Assembly: GCF_019021925.1 (NCBI RefSeq)
Contig: NZ_CP058990.1
Coordinates: 2,382,001-2,446,000 of the forward strand
Length of the DNA stretch: 64,000 nt
Reading direction: 5' to 3'
DNA from: Cellulophaga sp. HaHaR_3_176
GTDB taxonomy: Bacteria > Bacteroidota > Bacteroidia > Flavobacteriales > Flavobacteriaceae
Made by a program: the position numbers and the translations under genes. The notes beneath the pieces are model-generated. The model made no database searches and had not been told where the DNA came from. It was given only the letters and a program-made list of their open reading frames with translations. Positions 25,326-33,468 of this stretch are shown here, in pieces (the first letter of the stretch is position 1; each line of letters starts with the position of its first letter).

Positions 25326-26102
25326 TTAATTTGATGTAGGGTTGTAAAAATCAAACTTTAACATATCACCCATTATATCATAAAATTTTGGAAACTCAGC
25401 TTTAAATTGAACAGGTGTTTCAACATAATTTTCAGCGGCAACCGCAAAAAATTCGTGCATATTAGTTCGGCTATATGACCTAAAATAGGTGCTATTTTCT
25501 AATTGTAAAAGAAATTCAGGAGCATCAAATAAATGATGTACTTTATCTAAATGCTTTTTAAAAAATCGAGATTCACGTGAGTGCTCAAACATAGTATTAA
25601 AACTCAAAGCATGTGCAAATTCGTGCACTCCTAAATTTTTATTATCATTCGGAATATCAAAACCTTGTTTCACATGTTCAGCCGAAAAAACAAGTGTTTT
25701 TAAACCTAAGTTGTATTCTCCAATATGATTTTGATTGTTTATTACAGAAAAGTATTGGCTTGGATAAATAATGATACGTTCTATTGCTGGAATCTTATAT
25801 TTCTGTAAGCCCAAGGTGAGCATTGTTGCCGTTGCACTTAACAACAAAGCCATATCTTCTTGCCTTGATATTAAACCATTAAAAACAAATTGTTTGTCTT
25901 TTCTAAATCTTAAAATCCGGTATTCAAATTTTTGTTTCTGTTTAACAGAAAGCTTTTTATATACCGGAAAATTATTAAGTATTATTTTCTTCTCTGATAA
26001 TGATAATGGCTCTAAATCAGAAAAATATATACGGTATGCATAACGAACTATATACAAAAAGTAAGACACAAATACTAATAATACAAGTATAGGTGCTAGC
26101 AT
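25326..26102 (-). CDS. MtfA-like zinc metallopeptidase
   Basis: 258 residues. An N-terminal transmembrane segment (MLAPILVLLVFVSYFLYIV) anchors a domain like E. coli MtfA (peptidase family M90). The zinc site is VHEFAHALSF, an HExxH motif, with EFFAVAAENYVE supplying a likely third ligand glutamate. MtfA in E. coli is a cytosolic aminopeptidase that titrates the Mlc repressor of glucose uptake; no such partner is visible here. The membrane anchor differs from the soluble E. coli protein and is common in Bacteroidetes versions. It follows argS by 18 bases. Confidence 0.87.
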   Translation of the reverse strand: MLAPILVLLVFVSYFLYIVRYAYRIYFSDLEPLSLSEKKIILNNFPVYKKLSVKQKQKFEYRILRFRKDKQFVFNGLISRQEDMALLLSATATMLTLGLQKYKIPAIERIIIYPSQYFSVINNQNHIGEYNLGLKTLVFSAEHVKQGFDIPNDNKNLGVHEFAHALSFNTMFEHSRESRFFKKHLDKVHHLFDAPEFLLQLENSTYFRSYSRTNMHEFFAVAAENYVETPVQFKAEFPKFYDIMGDMLKFDFYNPTSN

Positions 26103-26120
26103 ATATTTTCTATCTTATAA

Positions 26121-27899
26121 TTACATTCTTTCAGGAACTTCAATTCCTAAAAGTTGAAATGCAGAAGCAATTACTGCACTTACTTTTTCAGAAAGCGCCA
26201 CTCTAAATGCTTTTTTCTGATTATCAGTCTCGCCTAAAATAGATACATTTTGATAGAAAGAGTTAAACTCTTTTACTAAATCATACGTATAATTTGCAAT
26301 TAAAGCAGGACTATAATTTGTAGCTGCCAGTTGAATAGTTTCAGGGTATAATTGCAATTGCTTGATCAATTCTTTCTCTTTTTCATGAAGTTCTATAAGA
26401 CCTGCAAAACCATCAAGATTTAAATCTTTCGCCTTTCTTAAAATAGATTGTATTCTAGCAAAAGTATATTGAATAAACGGACCTGTATTACCTTGAAAAT
26501 CTACAGACTCTTCAGGATCGAATAATATTCTTTTCTTAGGGTCTACTTTTAAGATGTAATATTTTAATGCCCCTAAACCAATCATTTTATATAATCCCTG
26601 TTTTTCACCATCTGAATAATCATCAAGCTTACCTAACTCTTCTGATATTTTTGTAGCAGTATCAGTCATATCTACCATTAAATCATCAGCATCAACAACA
26701 GTACCTTCTCTACTTTTCATTTTCCCGCTAGGTAAATCTACCATGCCATAGCTTAAATGAAATAAATTATCAGACCAAGAAAAACCTAATTTCTTTAATA
26801 TTAAAAATAATACTTTAAAGTGATAATCTTGCTCGTTACCAACAGTATACACCATTCCCGAAACATCTGGATTATCTTTTACCCGCTGTATTGCTGTACC
26901 AATATCTTGAGTCATATACACCGCAGTACCATCTGATCTTAAAACTATTTTTTCATCAAGTCCATCTTCTGTCAAATCTATCCAAACACTACCGTCTTCT
27001 TTTTTAAAGAAAACACCTCTTTCAAGACCTTCTGCAACAACATCCTTACCCAATAAATAGGTGTCACTTTCGTAATACAGTGTATCAAAATCTACTCCTA
27101 AGTTTTTATACGTAACCTCAAAACCTTTATAAACCCATTGGTTCATCTTTTTCCAAAGAGAAACAACCTCATCATCACCAGCTTCCCACTTTAAAAGCAT
27201 TTGTTGTGCTTCTTGTAGAATTGGAGCTTGCTTTTCTGCTACTTCTTTATCTATCCCTTTTACTATTAAATCAGCTATTTCAGCCTTATATGCTTTATCA
27301 AAAGCTACATAATAATTACCAACAAGTTTATCGCCTTTTAAGCCTGTACTCTCAGGCGTTTTACCTTCTCCAAATTTTTGCCAAGCCACCATACTTTTAC
27401 AAATATGAATACCACGATCATTAATTATTTGTGTTTTGTATACTTTTTTACCTGAAGCTTTTAAAATTTCAGCAACAGAATATCCTAATAAATTATTTCT
27501 AATATGCCCCAAATGCAATGGTTTGTTAGTATTCGGAGATGAATACTCTACCATTACAGCATTATTACTATTCGTTTTAACATGACCGAAAGTTGCATCA
27601 CTAGCTATTTCAGTAAAGTAATTTACATAAAAACTATCTTCAATCACTAAATTCAAAAAGCCTTTAATAACATTGAAAGAAGAAACTTCAACAACTTCTT
27701 TTACCAAGTACTCACCTATTTGGTTTCCTATCTGAACAGGGTTTCCTTTTATCACTCGTAACATCGGAAAAACTACAATAGTAATGTCTCCCTCAAAATC
27801 TTTACGTGTTGGCTGAAATTCTACCGTTGGTAAATCTGCTTTAAATATAGCGCTAACCGCTTCTTTTACTTTGGCCTCTAAAACCGTTTGAATACTCAT
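26121..27899 (-). CDS. argS: Arginyl-tRNA synthetase
   Basis: Class I synthetase that charges tRNA-Arg with arginine. The 592-residue protein has an N-terminal Add-1 domain. The HIGH-type motif is SSPNTNKPLHLGHIRNN (HLGH), and the catalytic core includes YMTQDIGTA and VYTVGNEQDYHF. SGKMKSREGTVVDADDL corresponds to the KMSKS position (KMKSR). The DALR anticodon-binding domain ends in PERM. The MtfA-like gene is 18 bases downstream, so they probably share a transcript. Confidence 0.97.
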   Translation of the reverse strand: MSIQTVLEAKVKEAVSAIFKADLPTVEFQPTRKDFEGDITIVVFPMLRVIKGNPVQIGNQIGEYLVKEVVEVSSFNVIKGFLNLVIEDSFYVNYFTEIASDATFGHVKTNSNNAVMVEYSSPNTNKPLHLGHIRNNLLGYSVAEILKASGKKVYKTQIINDRGIHICKSMVAWQKFGEGKTPESTGLKGDKLVGNYYVAFDKAYKAEIADLIVKGIDKEVAEKQAPILQEAQQMLLKWEAGDDEVVSLWKKMNQWVYKGFEVTYKNLGVDFDTLYYESDTYLLGKDVVAEGLERGVFFKKEDGSVWIDLTEDGLDEKIVLRSDGTAVYMTQDIGTAIQRVKDNPDVSGMVYTVGNEQDYHFKVLFLILKKLGFSWSDNLFHLSYGMVDLPSGKMKSREGTVVDADDLMVDMTDTATKISEELGKLDDYSDGEKQGLYKMIGLGALKYYILKVDPKKRILFDPEESVDFQGNTGPFIQYTFARIQSILRKAKDLNLDGFAGLIELHEKEKELIKQLQLYPETIQLAATNYSPALIANYTYDLVKEFNSFYQNVSILGETDNQKKAFRVALSEKVSAVIASAFQLLGIEVPERM

Positions 27900-27921
27900 A
27901 GAAATTTAACTTATCGAGCTG

Positions 27922-27929
27922 CAAAACTA
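27922..27929 (-). promoter_or_regulatory. -7 promoter box of argS
   Basis: TAGTTTTG on the coding strand fits TAnnTTTG and ends 22 bases before the argS start. The -33 region has no clear TTG. Confidence 0.5.
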
Positions 27930-28007
27930 AACATTTTTTACGCTTTTAATAGCACGTTATCCACTAAAACCATCTTGATTTTCTTAACTTTATAGGAAAA
28001 GCGCAAA

Positions 28008-28058
28008 ATGAAACACTTTACAAAAGTTGTTCTAATATTTTCTACGCTTCATATTTAA
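28008..28058 (+). CDS. Possible 16-codon leader peptide upstream of the unknown 141-residue protein
   Basis: A tiny open frame, ATG at 28008 and TAA at 28056-28058, would encode MKHFTKVVLIFSTLHI. It is preceded by an AGGA sequence about 12 bases upstream, and followed after 24 bases by a strong hairpin. It could be a leader peptide, a remnant of a signal peptide or chance. There is no run of one amino acid that would suggest classical attenuation. Confidence 0.25.
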   Translation: MKHFTKVVLIFSTLHI

Positions 28059-28082
28059 AAAACATCTTCTTTTACTAAAAAT

Positions 28083-28112
28083 AAAATCAGGCATAGCATG
28101 ATGCCTGATTTT
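28083..28112. other. Strong 12-bp hairpin in the divergent argS/28158 spacer
   Basis: AAAATCAGGCAT (28083-28094) and ATGCCTGATTTT (28101-28112) pair perfectly around AGCATG. On the minus strand a U-rich stretch follows (ATTTTTA); on the plus strand only the four U of the stem. It is terminator-like but lies between divergent genes, where no 3' end is expected. Confidence 0.6.
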
Positions 28113-28157
28113 AAGTTAAAATAGTAATATGGAAAACCTTGGTTAAAACTTATAATA

Positions 28158-28583
28158 ATGCTAGTAAACGTATCTTACAACAATAAAAATATAACTCGAA
28201 AAGTAGATGATGCTGTTGGCAAACCATTTACTTTAAAAGAACGCTGGAATATGAAAGGTATTGGTTCTCCTAAACTTTTTATTACAGAAACAAGTTCAGA
28301 AATTTGGAATCTTTTAATTTTAGATAATAACACAAATTCTTGTAATATAGAAATGCGCCCAAAAGGAATTATTGTCCGTTTTAGATCTCTTTTAGAAACT
28401 TTTGCGCTTGTTATACCTTATTACAAACTAACAATTTACAAAGGTGATTTTGCAGTTTTTTCAATATATAAAGATCATTATTTCATAAAAATAACATCTG
28501 ACACCAAAGCTATTCAAAAATATATTAGAAAAGTACTTGATTATAAAGCTGACAATTTACCAACCTCAATCTCTGATTTATAA
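28158..28583 (+). CDS. Uncharacterised protein
   Basis: 141 residues, soluble, no signal peptide or transmembrane segment that I can see. It opens with MLVNVSYNNKNITRKVDDAVGKP, has a hydrophobic centre (LETFALVIPYYKLTIYKGDFAVFSIY) and a lysine-rich C-terminal helix (AIQKYIRKVLDY). I do not recognise the family. Its stop codon directly touches the start of the SDR gene (28583/28584), so the two are translated from one mRNA and likely work together. Confidence 0.7.
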   Translation: MLVNVSYNNKNITRKVDDAVGKPFTLKERWNMKGIGSPKLFITETSSEIWNLLILDNNTNSCNIEMRPKGIIVRFRSLLETFALVIPYYKLTIYKGDFAVFSIYKDHYFIKITSDTKAIQKYIRKVLDYKADNLPTSISDL

Positions 28584-30011
28584 ATGAAAATACTACTTAC
28601 AGGCGCAAATGGCTACATTGGTATGCGGTTACTACCCATACTATTAGAACTCGGACATACAGTAATTTGTATGGTTAGAGATGAAAGCAGACTCTCAATA
28701 GATAAAGATATTCGTAAAAAGGTTGAGATTATAGAAGTTGACTTATTAGAAAATATAACTCCTAATAAATTCCCAAAAGACATAGATATTGCTTATTTTT
28801 TAATCCACTCCATGAGCTCTTCCACGGATGATTTTGACAAGAAAGAAGCCATCACTGCTGAGAATTTTAACGCTTACATGTTACAAACAAACGTACAGCA
28901 AGTAATTTATTTAAGTGGTATTGTAAATGACGAAAAACTATCTAAACACTTAAGTTCTAGAAAAAACGTAGAAGACATTTTATACCAGGGTAATTTTAAA
29001 CTTACCGTATTACGTGCAGGTATAATTGTAGGCTCTGGTAGCTCTTCATTCGAAATTATTAGAGATTTATGCGAAAAACTTCCTTTTATGATTACCCCTA
29101 AATGGGTACTTACAAGAACACAGCCTATTGGCATTAGAGACGTACTTAGTTTTTTAACTGGCGTAATTGGTAATAAAAAAACTTATGATGATTCATTTGA
29201 TATCGCAGGCCCTAATATTTTAACCTATAAAGAAATGCTTCACCAATATGCTGAAGCAAGAGGCTTTAAAAACTGGATAGTTACTGTACCCATAATGACT
29301 CCGAAACTATCATCATATTGGTTATATTTTGTCACATCTACATCATATAAGTTAGCTATTAACCTTGTCGATAGCATGAAAATGGAGGTAGTTGCTAAAG
29401 ATAAAAGACTTGAAGAAATTTTGAATATCAAACCACATTCTTACAAGGAAGCAATTGATAAAGCTTTTATCAAAATTGAACAAAACCTAGTTATCAGTAG
29501 CTGGAAGGATAGTATGGTAAGTGGTCGTTTTAAAAAAAATCTTGAAAAATACATTCAAGTACCTAAATACGGCGTGTTAACAGATATTAAAACCATAAAA
29601 GTTACAAACCCCGATGTTGCATTAGAAAACATTTGGAAAATTGGAGGTGATAACGGATGGTATTATGCTAATTGGCTTTGGAAAATAAGAGGCTTTTTAG
29701 ACAAAATATCAGGCGGAGTTGGTTTGCGAAGGGGTCGAACACATTCTAATAAAATATATACAGGTGATGCTTTAGATTTCTGGAGGGTTTTACTTGCTGA
29801 TAAAAAAAATAAGCGCCTTTTATTATTTGCAGAAATGCGTTTACCAGGTGAAGCTTGGTTAGAGTTTAAAATAGATGATAAGAATATACTGCACCAAACA
29901 GCTACTTTTAGACCACGAGGATTAAGAGGTCGATTGTATTGGTACAGTGTTCTTCCTTTTCATTATTTTATCTTTGGCGGAATGTTACGCGGAATAGCAA
30001 ATAATAAATAA
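28584..30011 (+). CDS. NmrA-like SDR protein with DUF2867 domain
   Basis: 475 residues. Residues 1 to about 300 are an atypical SDR of the NmrA/YbjT type, with NAD(P)-binding loop LLTGANGYIGMRLLP, SSTDDFDKKEAITAENF, VIYLSGIV and LRAGIIVGSGSSSFE. The C-terminal part is a DUF2867 domain (IWKIGGDNGWYYANWLWKIRG, LRRGRTHSN and LLLFAEMRLPGEAWLEFKI). The fusion is common in flavobacteria; function is uncharacterised. The gene overlaps neither neighbour but abuts both, within an apparent three-gene operon. Confidence 0.9.
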   Translation: MKILLTGANGYIGMRLLPILLELGHTVICMVRDESRLSIDKDIRKKVEIIEVDLLENITPNKFPKDIDIAYFLIHSMSSSTDDFDKKEAITAENFNAYMLQTNVQQVIYLSGIVNDEKLSKHLSSRKNVEDILYQGNFKLTVLRAGIIVGSGSSSFEIIRDLCEKLPFMITPKWVLTRTQPIGIRDVLSFLTGVIGNKKTYDDSFDIAGPNILTYKEMLHQYAEARGFKNWIVTVPIMTPKLSSYWLYFVTSTSYKLAINLVDSMKMEVVAKDKRLEEILNIKPHSYKEAIDKAFIKIEQNLVISSWKDSMVSGRFKKNLEKYIQVPKYGVLTDIKTIKVTNPDVALENIWKIGGDNGWYYANWLWKIRGFLDKISGGVGLRRGRTHSNKIYTGDALDFWRVLLADKKNKRLLLFAEMRLPGEAWLEFKIDDKNILHQTATFRPRGLRGRLYWYSVLPFHYFIFGGMLRGIANNK

Positions 30012-30013
30012 AT

Positions 30014-31486
30014 TTGAAAACAAAAAACCCACTTTTAATTGCACCAGTTACGGTATTACTCTCGCTATCGTTATTTGCACTTATAAAAACCAAAGAAACG
30101 TATGATGCTATAGATGCAGCATCTTTATGGGTAAGAACTTATTTCGGATATTTTTATCTATACCTAGGCTTAGGCTGTGTTCTATTTTTACTCATTATAG
30201 CTTTTTCGAATTTAGGAAAAATAAGGCTTGGTAAAAAAAATGAAAAACCAGAACATTCACTTTGGTCATGGCTTACTATGCTTTACAGTGCAGGTATGGG
30301 GTCTGGTATTTTATTAAGAGCAGTACAAGAACCTGTTTTTATGCAACAAAACCCTCCTTATGAGTCTGACCTGAGTGCCAATACACTAGCTCTTGAGTAT
30401 ACATTTTATCAATGGGGTTTTACGGCTTGGGCTTTTTATGGCTTATTTGCAATGGTTATCGGCTACCATATGTTTGTAAAAAAGAAGAAAACTGCCATCA
30501 GCAATACTGTTGACAATATAATACCAAATAAAATAGCATTAAAAAGTATTGATGTACTAACTATATTAACTACAATTTTCGGACTTATTGCTGCTGTTGG
30601 TTTAGGCACAACACAAATAAGCGGAGGCATAAATCACCTTTTTAATGAAAACTTTGGAGTAACAAGCAGTCTAACTTTAGCTATTGTGATAACAATAATA
30701 GCTGGAATAAGTGCTTGGCAAGGAGTAAATAAAGGAATTAAAATAATATCTAAACTTAATATTTTAATTGCCTTAGCACTATTATTCTATATTTTTTTTA
30801 TGAGTGATATAAAAGCTATTTTAAGTCAATTTTTAAATAGCAGTTATAATTATATTATAGACTTTGTTCCCATGAGTTTATCAATAGGGAACTACAACCC
30901 CGGAATGGCATTCTTATCTGACTGGACTTTTTACTATTGGGCCTTTTGGCTTGCCTGGGCTCCATTTACAGGCATATTTATCGCTAGAATATCAAAAGGA
31001 AGAACACTACGTCAAATATTGCTCGGTGTTCTCATAATACCTTCTTTAGGGACTTTCTTTTGGTTTTCTGTATTTGGAACATCTGCTTTTCAACTAATTG
31101 AAAATTGGGGTGCGTATAACAATGAATTTGGAAATGTATTCTCTTCTATTTTTGTTTTTTTCGGAAGTTACCCTATGGCTACGCTTTTAAACACAACAAC
31201 CTTATTTTTATTGGTCAGCTTTTTAGTAACCTCTGTAGATTCTGCTGTTTTTGTTTTGAGTATGTTTACCGATAATGGCAATAAAAACCCTAGTAAAAAA
31301 CATAGAATACTATGGTCTTCTATAATTCTTATTGCCTCTTGTGCTTTAATTTTTTTAGGTGACGTAAAACCCGAGGTTGATGTTTTAACAGCTGTTCAAA
31401 AACTGCTAATTATAACATCTTTACCTTTTGCAATTTTTATACTTGTTATGATTGTTGCCTTTTTAAAAGAAACTGTAAAAAAATAG
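30014..31486 (+). CDS. BCCT-family betaine/choline/carnitine transporter
   Basis: 490 residues with about 12 hydrophobic helices. The family signature is present as DWTFYYWAFWLAWAPFTGIFIARISKGRT, together with SAGMGSGILLRAVQEP and WGFTAWAFYGL. BCCT carriers take up quaternary ammonium osmolytes with Na+ or H+. The start is TTG 30014; the first in-frame ATG is about 80 residues inside the first helices, so TTG must be used. The start lies two bases after the SDR stop codon. An uptake role for osmolytes fits a marine lifestyle; substrate is inferred from family only. Confidence 0.93.
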   Translation: MKTKNPLLIAPVTVLLSLSLFALIKTKETYDAIDAASLWVRTYFGYFYLYLGLGCVLFLLIIAFSNLGKIRLGKKNEKPEHSLWSWLTMLYSAGMGSGILLRAVQEPVFMQQNPPYESDLSANTLALEYTFYQWGFTAWAFYGLFAMVIGYHMFVKKKKTAISNTVDNIIPNKIALKSIDVLTILTTIFGLIAAVGLGTTQISGGINHLFNENFGVTSSLTLAIVITIIAGISAWQGVNKGIKIISKLNILIALALLFYIFFMSDIKAILSQFLNSSYNYIIDFVPMSLSIGNYNPGMAFLSDWTFYYWAFWLAWAPFTGIFIARISKGRTLRQILLGVLIIPSLGTFFWFSVFGTSAFQLIENWGAYNNEFGNVFSSIFVFFGSYPMATLLNTTTLFLLVSFLVTSVDSAVFVLSMFTDNGNKNPSKKHRILWSSIILIASCALIFLGDVKPEVDVLTAVQKLLIITSLPFAIFILVMIVAFLKETVKK

Positions 31487-31498
31487 GGTCTATTTTTT
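31478..31498. terminator. Bidirectional hairpin containing both convergent stop codons
   Basis: AAAAAATAG and CTATTTTTT pair around GGT. Each stop codon (TAG, 31484-31486 plus strand; TAG, 31490-31492 minus strand) is part of the stem. It is short but sits exactly between the convergent genes and has U-runs on both sides. Confidence 0.6.
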
Positions 31499-32419
31499 CG
31501 GCAAAAACACTTCAGCCATCATACAACGCGCACTACCGCCACCACAAGTTTCAATGGTTTCTAAAGAGCTATGTATAATTTCGCAATGTTTTTCGATAGC
31601 TGTAATTTGACCTTGGTTTAAACTATTAAATGCAGAAGAACTCATTACTAAATATCTTTTATCATCAGCACCTAAAACCTGAAGCATGTTTCCTGCAAAT
31701 TGATGCATTTGTGCTTCGTTTATTCTAATCACCTCTCTACCATCATTTTTAAGATGATCAACAACAGCTTTACGTTCTTTTTTATTGTCTATACTATCTG
31801 TACAAATAATAGAAAAAGTTTCTCCTAAAGCCATCATCACATTGGTATGATAAATTGGCATTCTCTTATCATCTACAGATTGGTTTGCTGTAAAAATTAC
31901 AGGAAAGTAATCAAAATCTTCACAAAACTCAATGAACAATTCCTCATCCGCCCTATCCGATAATGCACAATAAGCCTTATTGTTTAACCGATCTAACAAA
32001 ATACTACCTGTACCTTCTAAAAAATAACCTTCGTCTTCTGCTGCAGTATAATCAACAACATCTTTTATCATAAATCCATTTTCCTCAAGTGTCTGAAAAA
32101 TATCTTCTCTACGCTCATTTCTTCTATTTTCTGCGAACATTGGATATAAACCAATTGTACCATTTTCATGAAAAGAAATCCAGTTATTAGGAAAAATAGA
32201 ATCTGGTGTATCAGGGCTTTTAGTGTCATCAACAACGATCACATGTACTCCCTTATTTTTTAATTCTGAAACAAAAGCATCAAACTCAGCTTGAGCCTTT
32301 TCATTAATTTCAGTGTTTTTTATATCAATATCTTCTTGAAAATAATTATTCACTGCCGTTTGTTCGTTCATTCGAAACCCAACAGGCCTAATCATTAAAA
32401 TGGTATTTGTTACTTGCAT
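31490..32419 (-). CDS. ctlX: Citrulline utilisation-type hydrolase CtlX
   Basis: 309 residues of the guanidino-group-modifying (arginine deiminase/DDAH) superfamily. The N terminus TNTILMIRPVGFRMNEQTAVNNYFQ is diagnostic of CtlX proteins. The substrate and catalytic regions are SIFPNNWISFH, DEGYFLEGTGSILLDR and ETCGGGSARCMMAEVF, whose cysteine is the nucleophile. CtlX is named from citrulline utilisation loci; its exact reaction is not fully established. It follows the DDAH-like gene by 20 bases, probably one operon. Confidence 0.88.
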   Translation of the reverse strand: MQVTNTILMIRPVGFRMNEQTAVNNYFQEDIDIKNTEINEKAQAEFDAFVSELKNKGVHVIVVDDTKSPDTPDSIFPNNWISFHENGTIGLYPMFAENRRNERREDIFQTLEENGFMIKDVVDYTAAEDEGYFLEGTGSILLDRLNNKAYCALSDRADEELFIEFCEDFDYFPVIFTANQSVDDKRMPIYHTNVMMALGETFSIICTDSIDNKKERKAVVDHLKNDGREVIRINEAQMHQFAGNMLQVLGADDKRYLVMSSSAFNSLNQGQITAIEKHCEIIHSSLETIETCGGGSARCMMAEVFLPKK

Positions 32420-32439
32420 TATTTTTTATTATTTAAAGA

Positions 32440-33351
32440 TTAAGCTCTAATTAAAGGCATTGTACTACAGCGAAGCAAACCTTCTTGTTTTGAAATTTCT
32501 GCATATGGTATTTCTTCAACAATAAAGCCTTTACTTCTTAACCAATTGTTTAATCTTGTAAAACTCTTCTCTGAAACTACTACTTTTTCGGAAATTGAAA
32601 AAACATTACTAAACATAGCATACATTTCATCACCTGTAATTTCAAATACGTTTTCTTTTCCAAAATAATTTACCAACCACTGATACTCTTCTTCTATTAA
32701 AAAACCATTTTTATGTAAAATAGCTTTGTCTTTACCTACTGGCTGAAAACAACAATCTAAATGCAATGCATTCTCTTTTGCATTTATTGATTTCCTTAAT
32801 TCAAAAGACTTCACTTTTTTATTTGGAAATAATTTTGCAATATAATCTACCGCTATTTTATTAGTACGTGCTGTAATTTGATGAGAATAATTTTCTGCTG
32901 TATATGTCCCAATAAAGATATGATCATTCCAAGGCATAACATCTCCACCCTCTATATGGGCCTCCTCTGGTAAATGAATAACTTTTTTAGGATCAATTTG
33001 ATCAATAACATTAGAAATTGCCAAAAACTCTTCTTCTCTATCTGGAAGTATATTTGCTTTAAAAAAAATATCATCAATAACAAAAGCGATATCTCTTGAA
33101 AAAATTTGATTACAATCTTTTAAAATAGCAGGCCTAAAAACTTGAACATCATACTTTTCCAGTACAGTACAAAAAGCATCCATTTCTACCACCATGTCTT
33201 CTTCCTTCGGATACGTTCCTGCTAGAATATGTTCTAATGATTTAGGGTCATAAGCATCTTCAGGTTTTGGTGTTGGTCCACAGTCTTTTGCTGTTCCTAA
33301 TATAACAGTTTTCAACCTAGAAGTTTCATCCCTAACATTTAATTCAAGCAT
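32440..33351 (-). CDS. DDAH/amidinotransferase-family enzyme
   Basis: 303 residues of the guanidino-modifying superfamily with a five-bladed propeller fold. Motifs are IFSRDIAFVIDDIFF, HIEGGDVMPWNDHIFIG, ALHLDCCFQPVG with the catalytic histidine, and EGLLRCSTMPLIRA, whose cysteine is the nucleophile. The family includes dimethylargininase and glycine amidinotransferase; residues here do not separate hydrolase from transferase with certainty. Start ATG 33351. A gltA terminator lies just upstream, so the pair has its own promoter in 33352-33413. Confidence 0.85.
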   Translation of the reverse strand: MLELNVRDETSRLKTVILGTAKDCGPTPKPEDAYDPKSLEHILAGTYPKEEDMVVEMDAFCTVLEKYDVQVFRPAILKDCNQIFSRDIAFVIDDIFFKANILPDREEEFLAISNVIDQIDPKKVIHLPEEAHIEGGDVMPWNDHIFIGTYTAENYSHQITARTNKIAVDYIAKLFPNKKVKSFELRKSINAKENALHLDCCFQPVGKDKAILHKNGFLIEEEYQWLVNYFGKENVFEITGDEMYAMFSNVFSISEKVVVSEKSFTRLNNWLRSKGFIVEEIPYAEISKQEGLLRCSTMPLIRA

Positions 33352-33413
33352 AAATTATTCTTTTTGCAAATATGGAAAGTATTTTCCTAAATAAAAAACT
33401 AGAAATCATTAAT

Positions 33414-33445
33414 AAAAAAAGCCTTTTTGAATGAACAAAAAGGCT
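33414..33445 (-). terminator. Intrinsic terminator of gltA
   Basis: AGCCTTTTTG (33420-33429) and CAAAAAGGCT (33436-33445) form a 10-bp stem, followed on the minus strand by a run of seven U (A-run 33414-33420). It lies 23 bases after the gltA stop codon. Confidence 0.9.
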
Positions 33446-33468
33446 ATTAAATACTATAAAATGTATGT

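Noticed and set aside
28083..28112. Terminator of argS
   Set aside because: The hairpin is upstream of argS, not downstream; argS transcription runs away from it.
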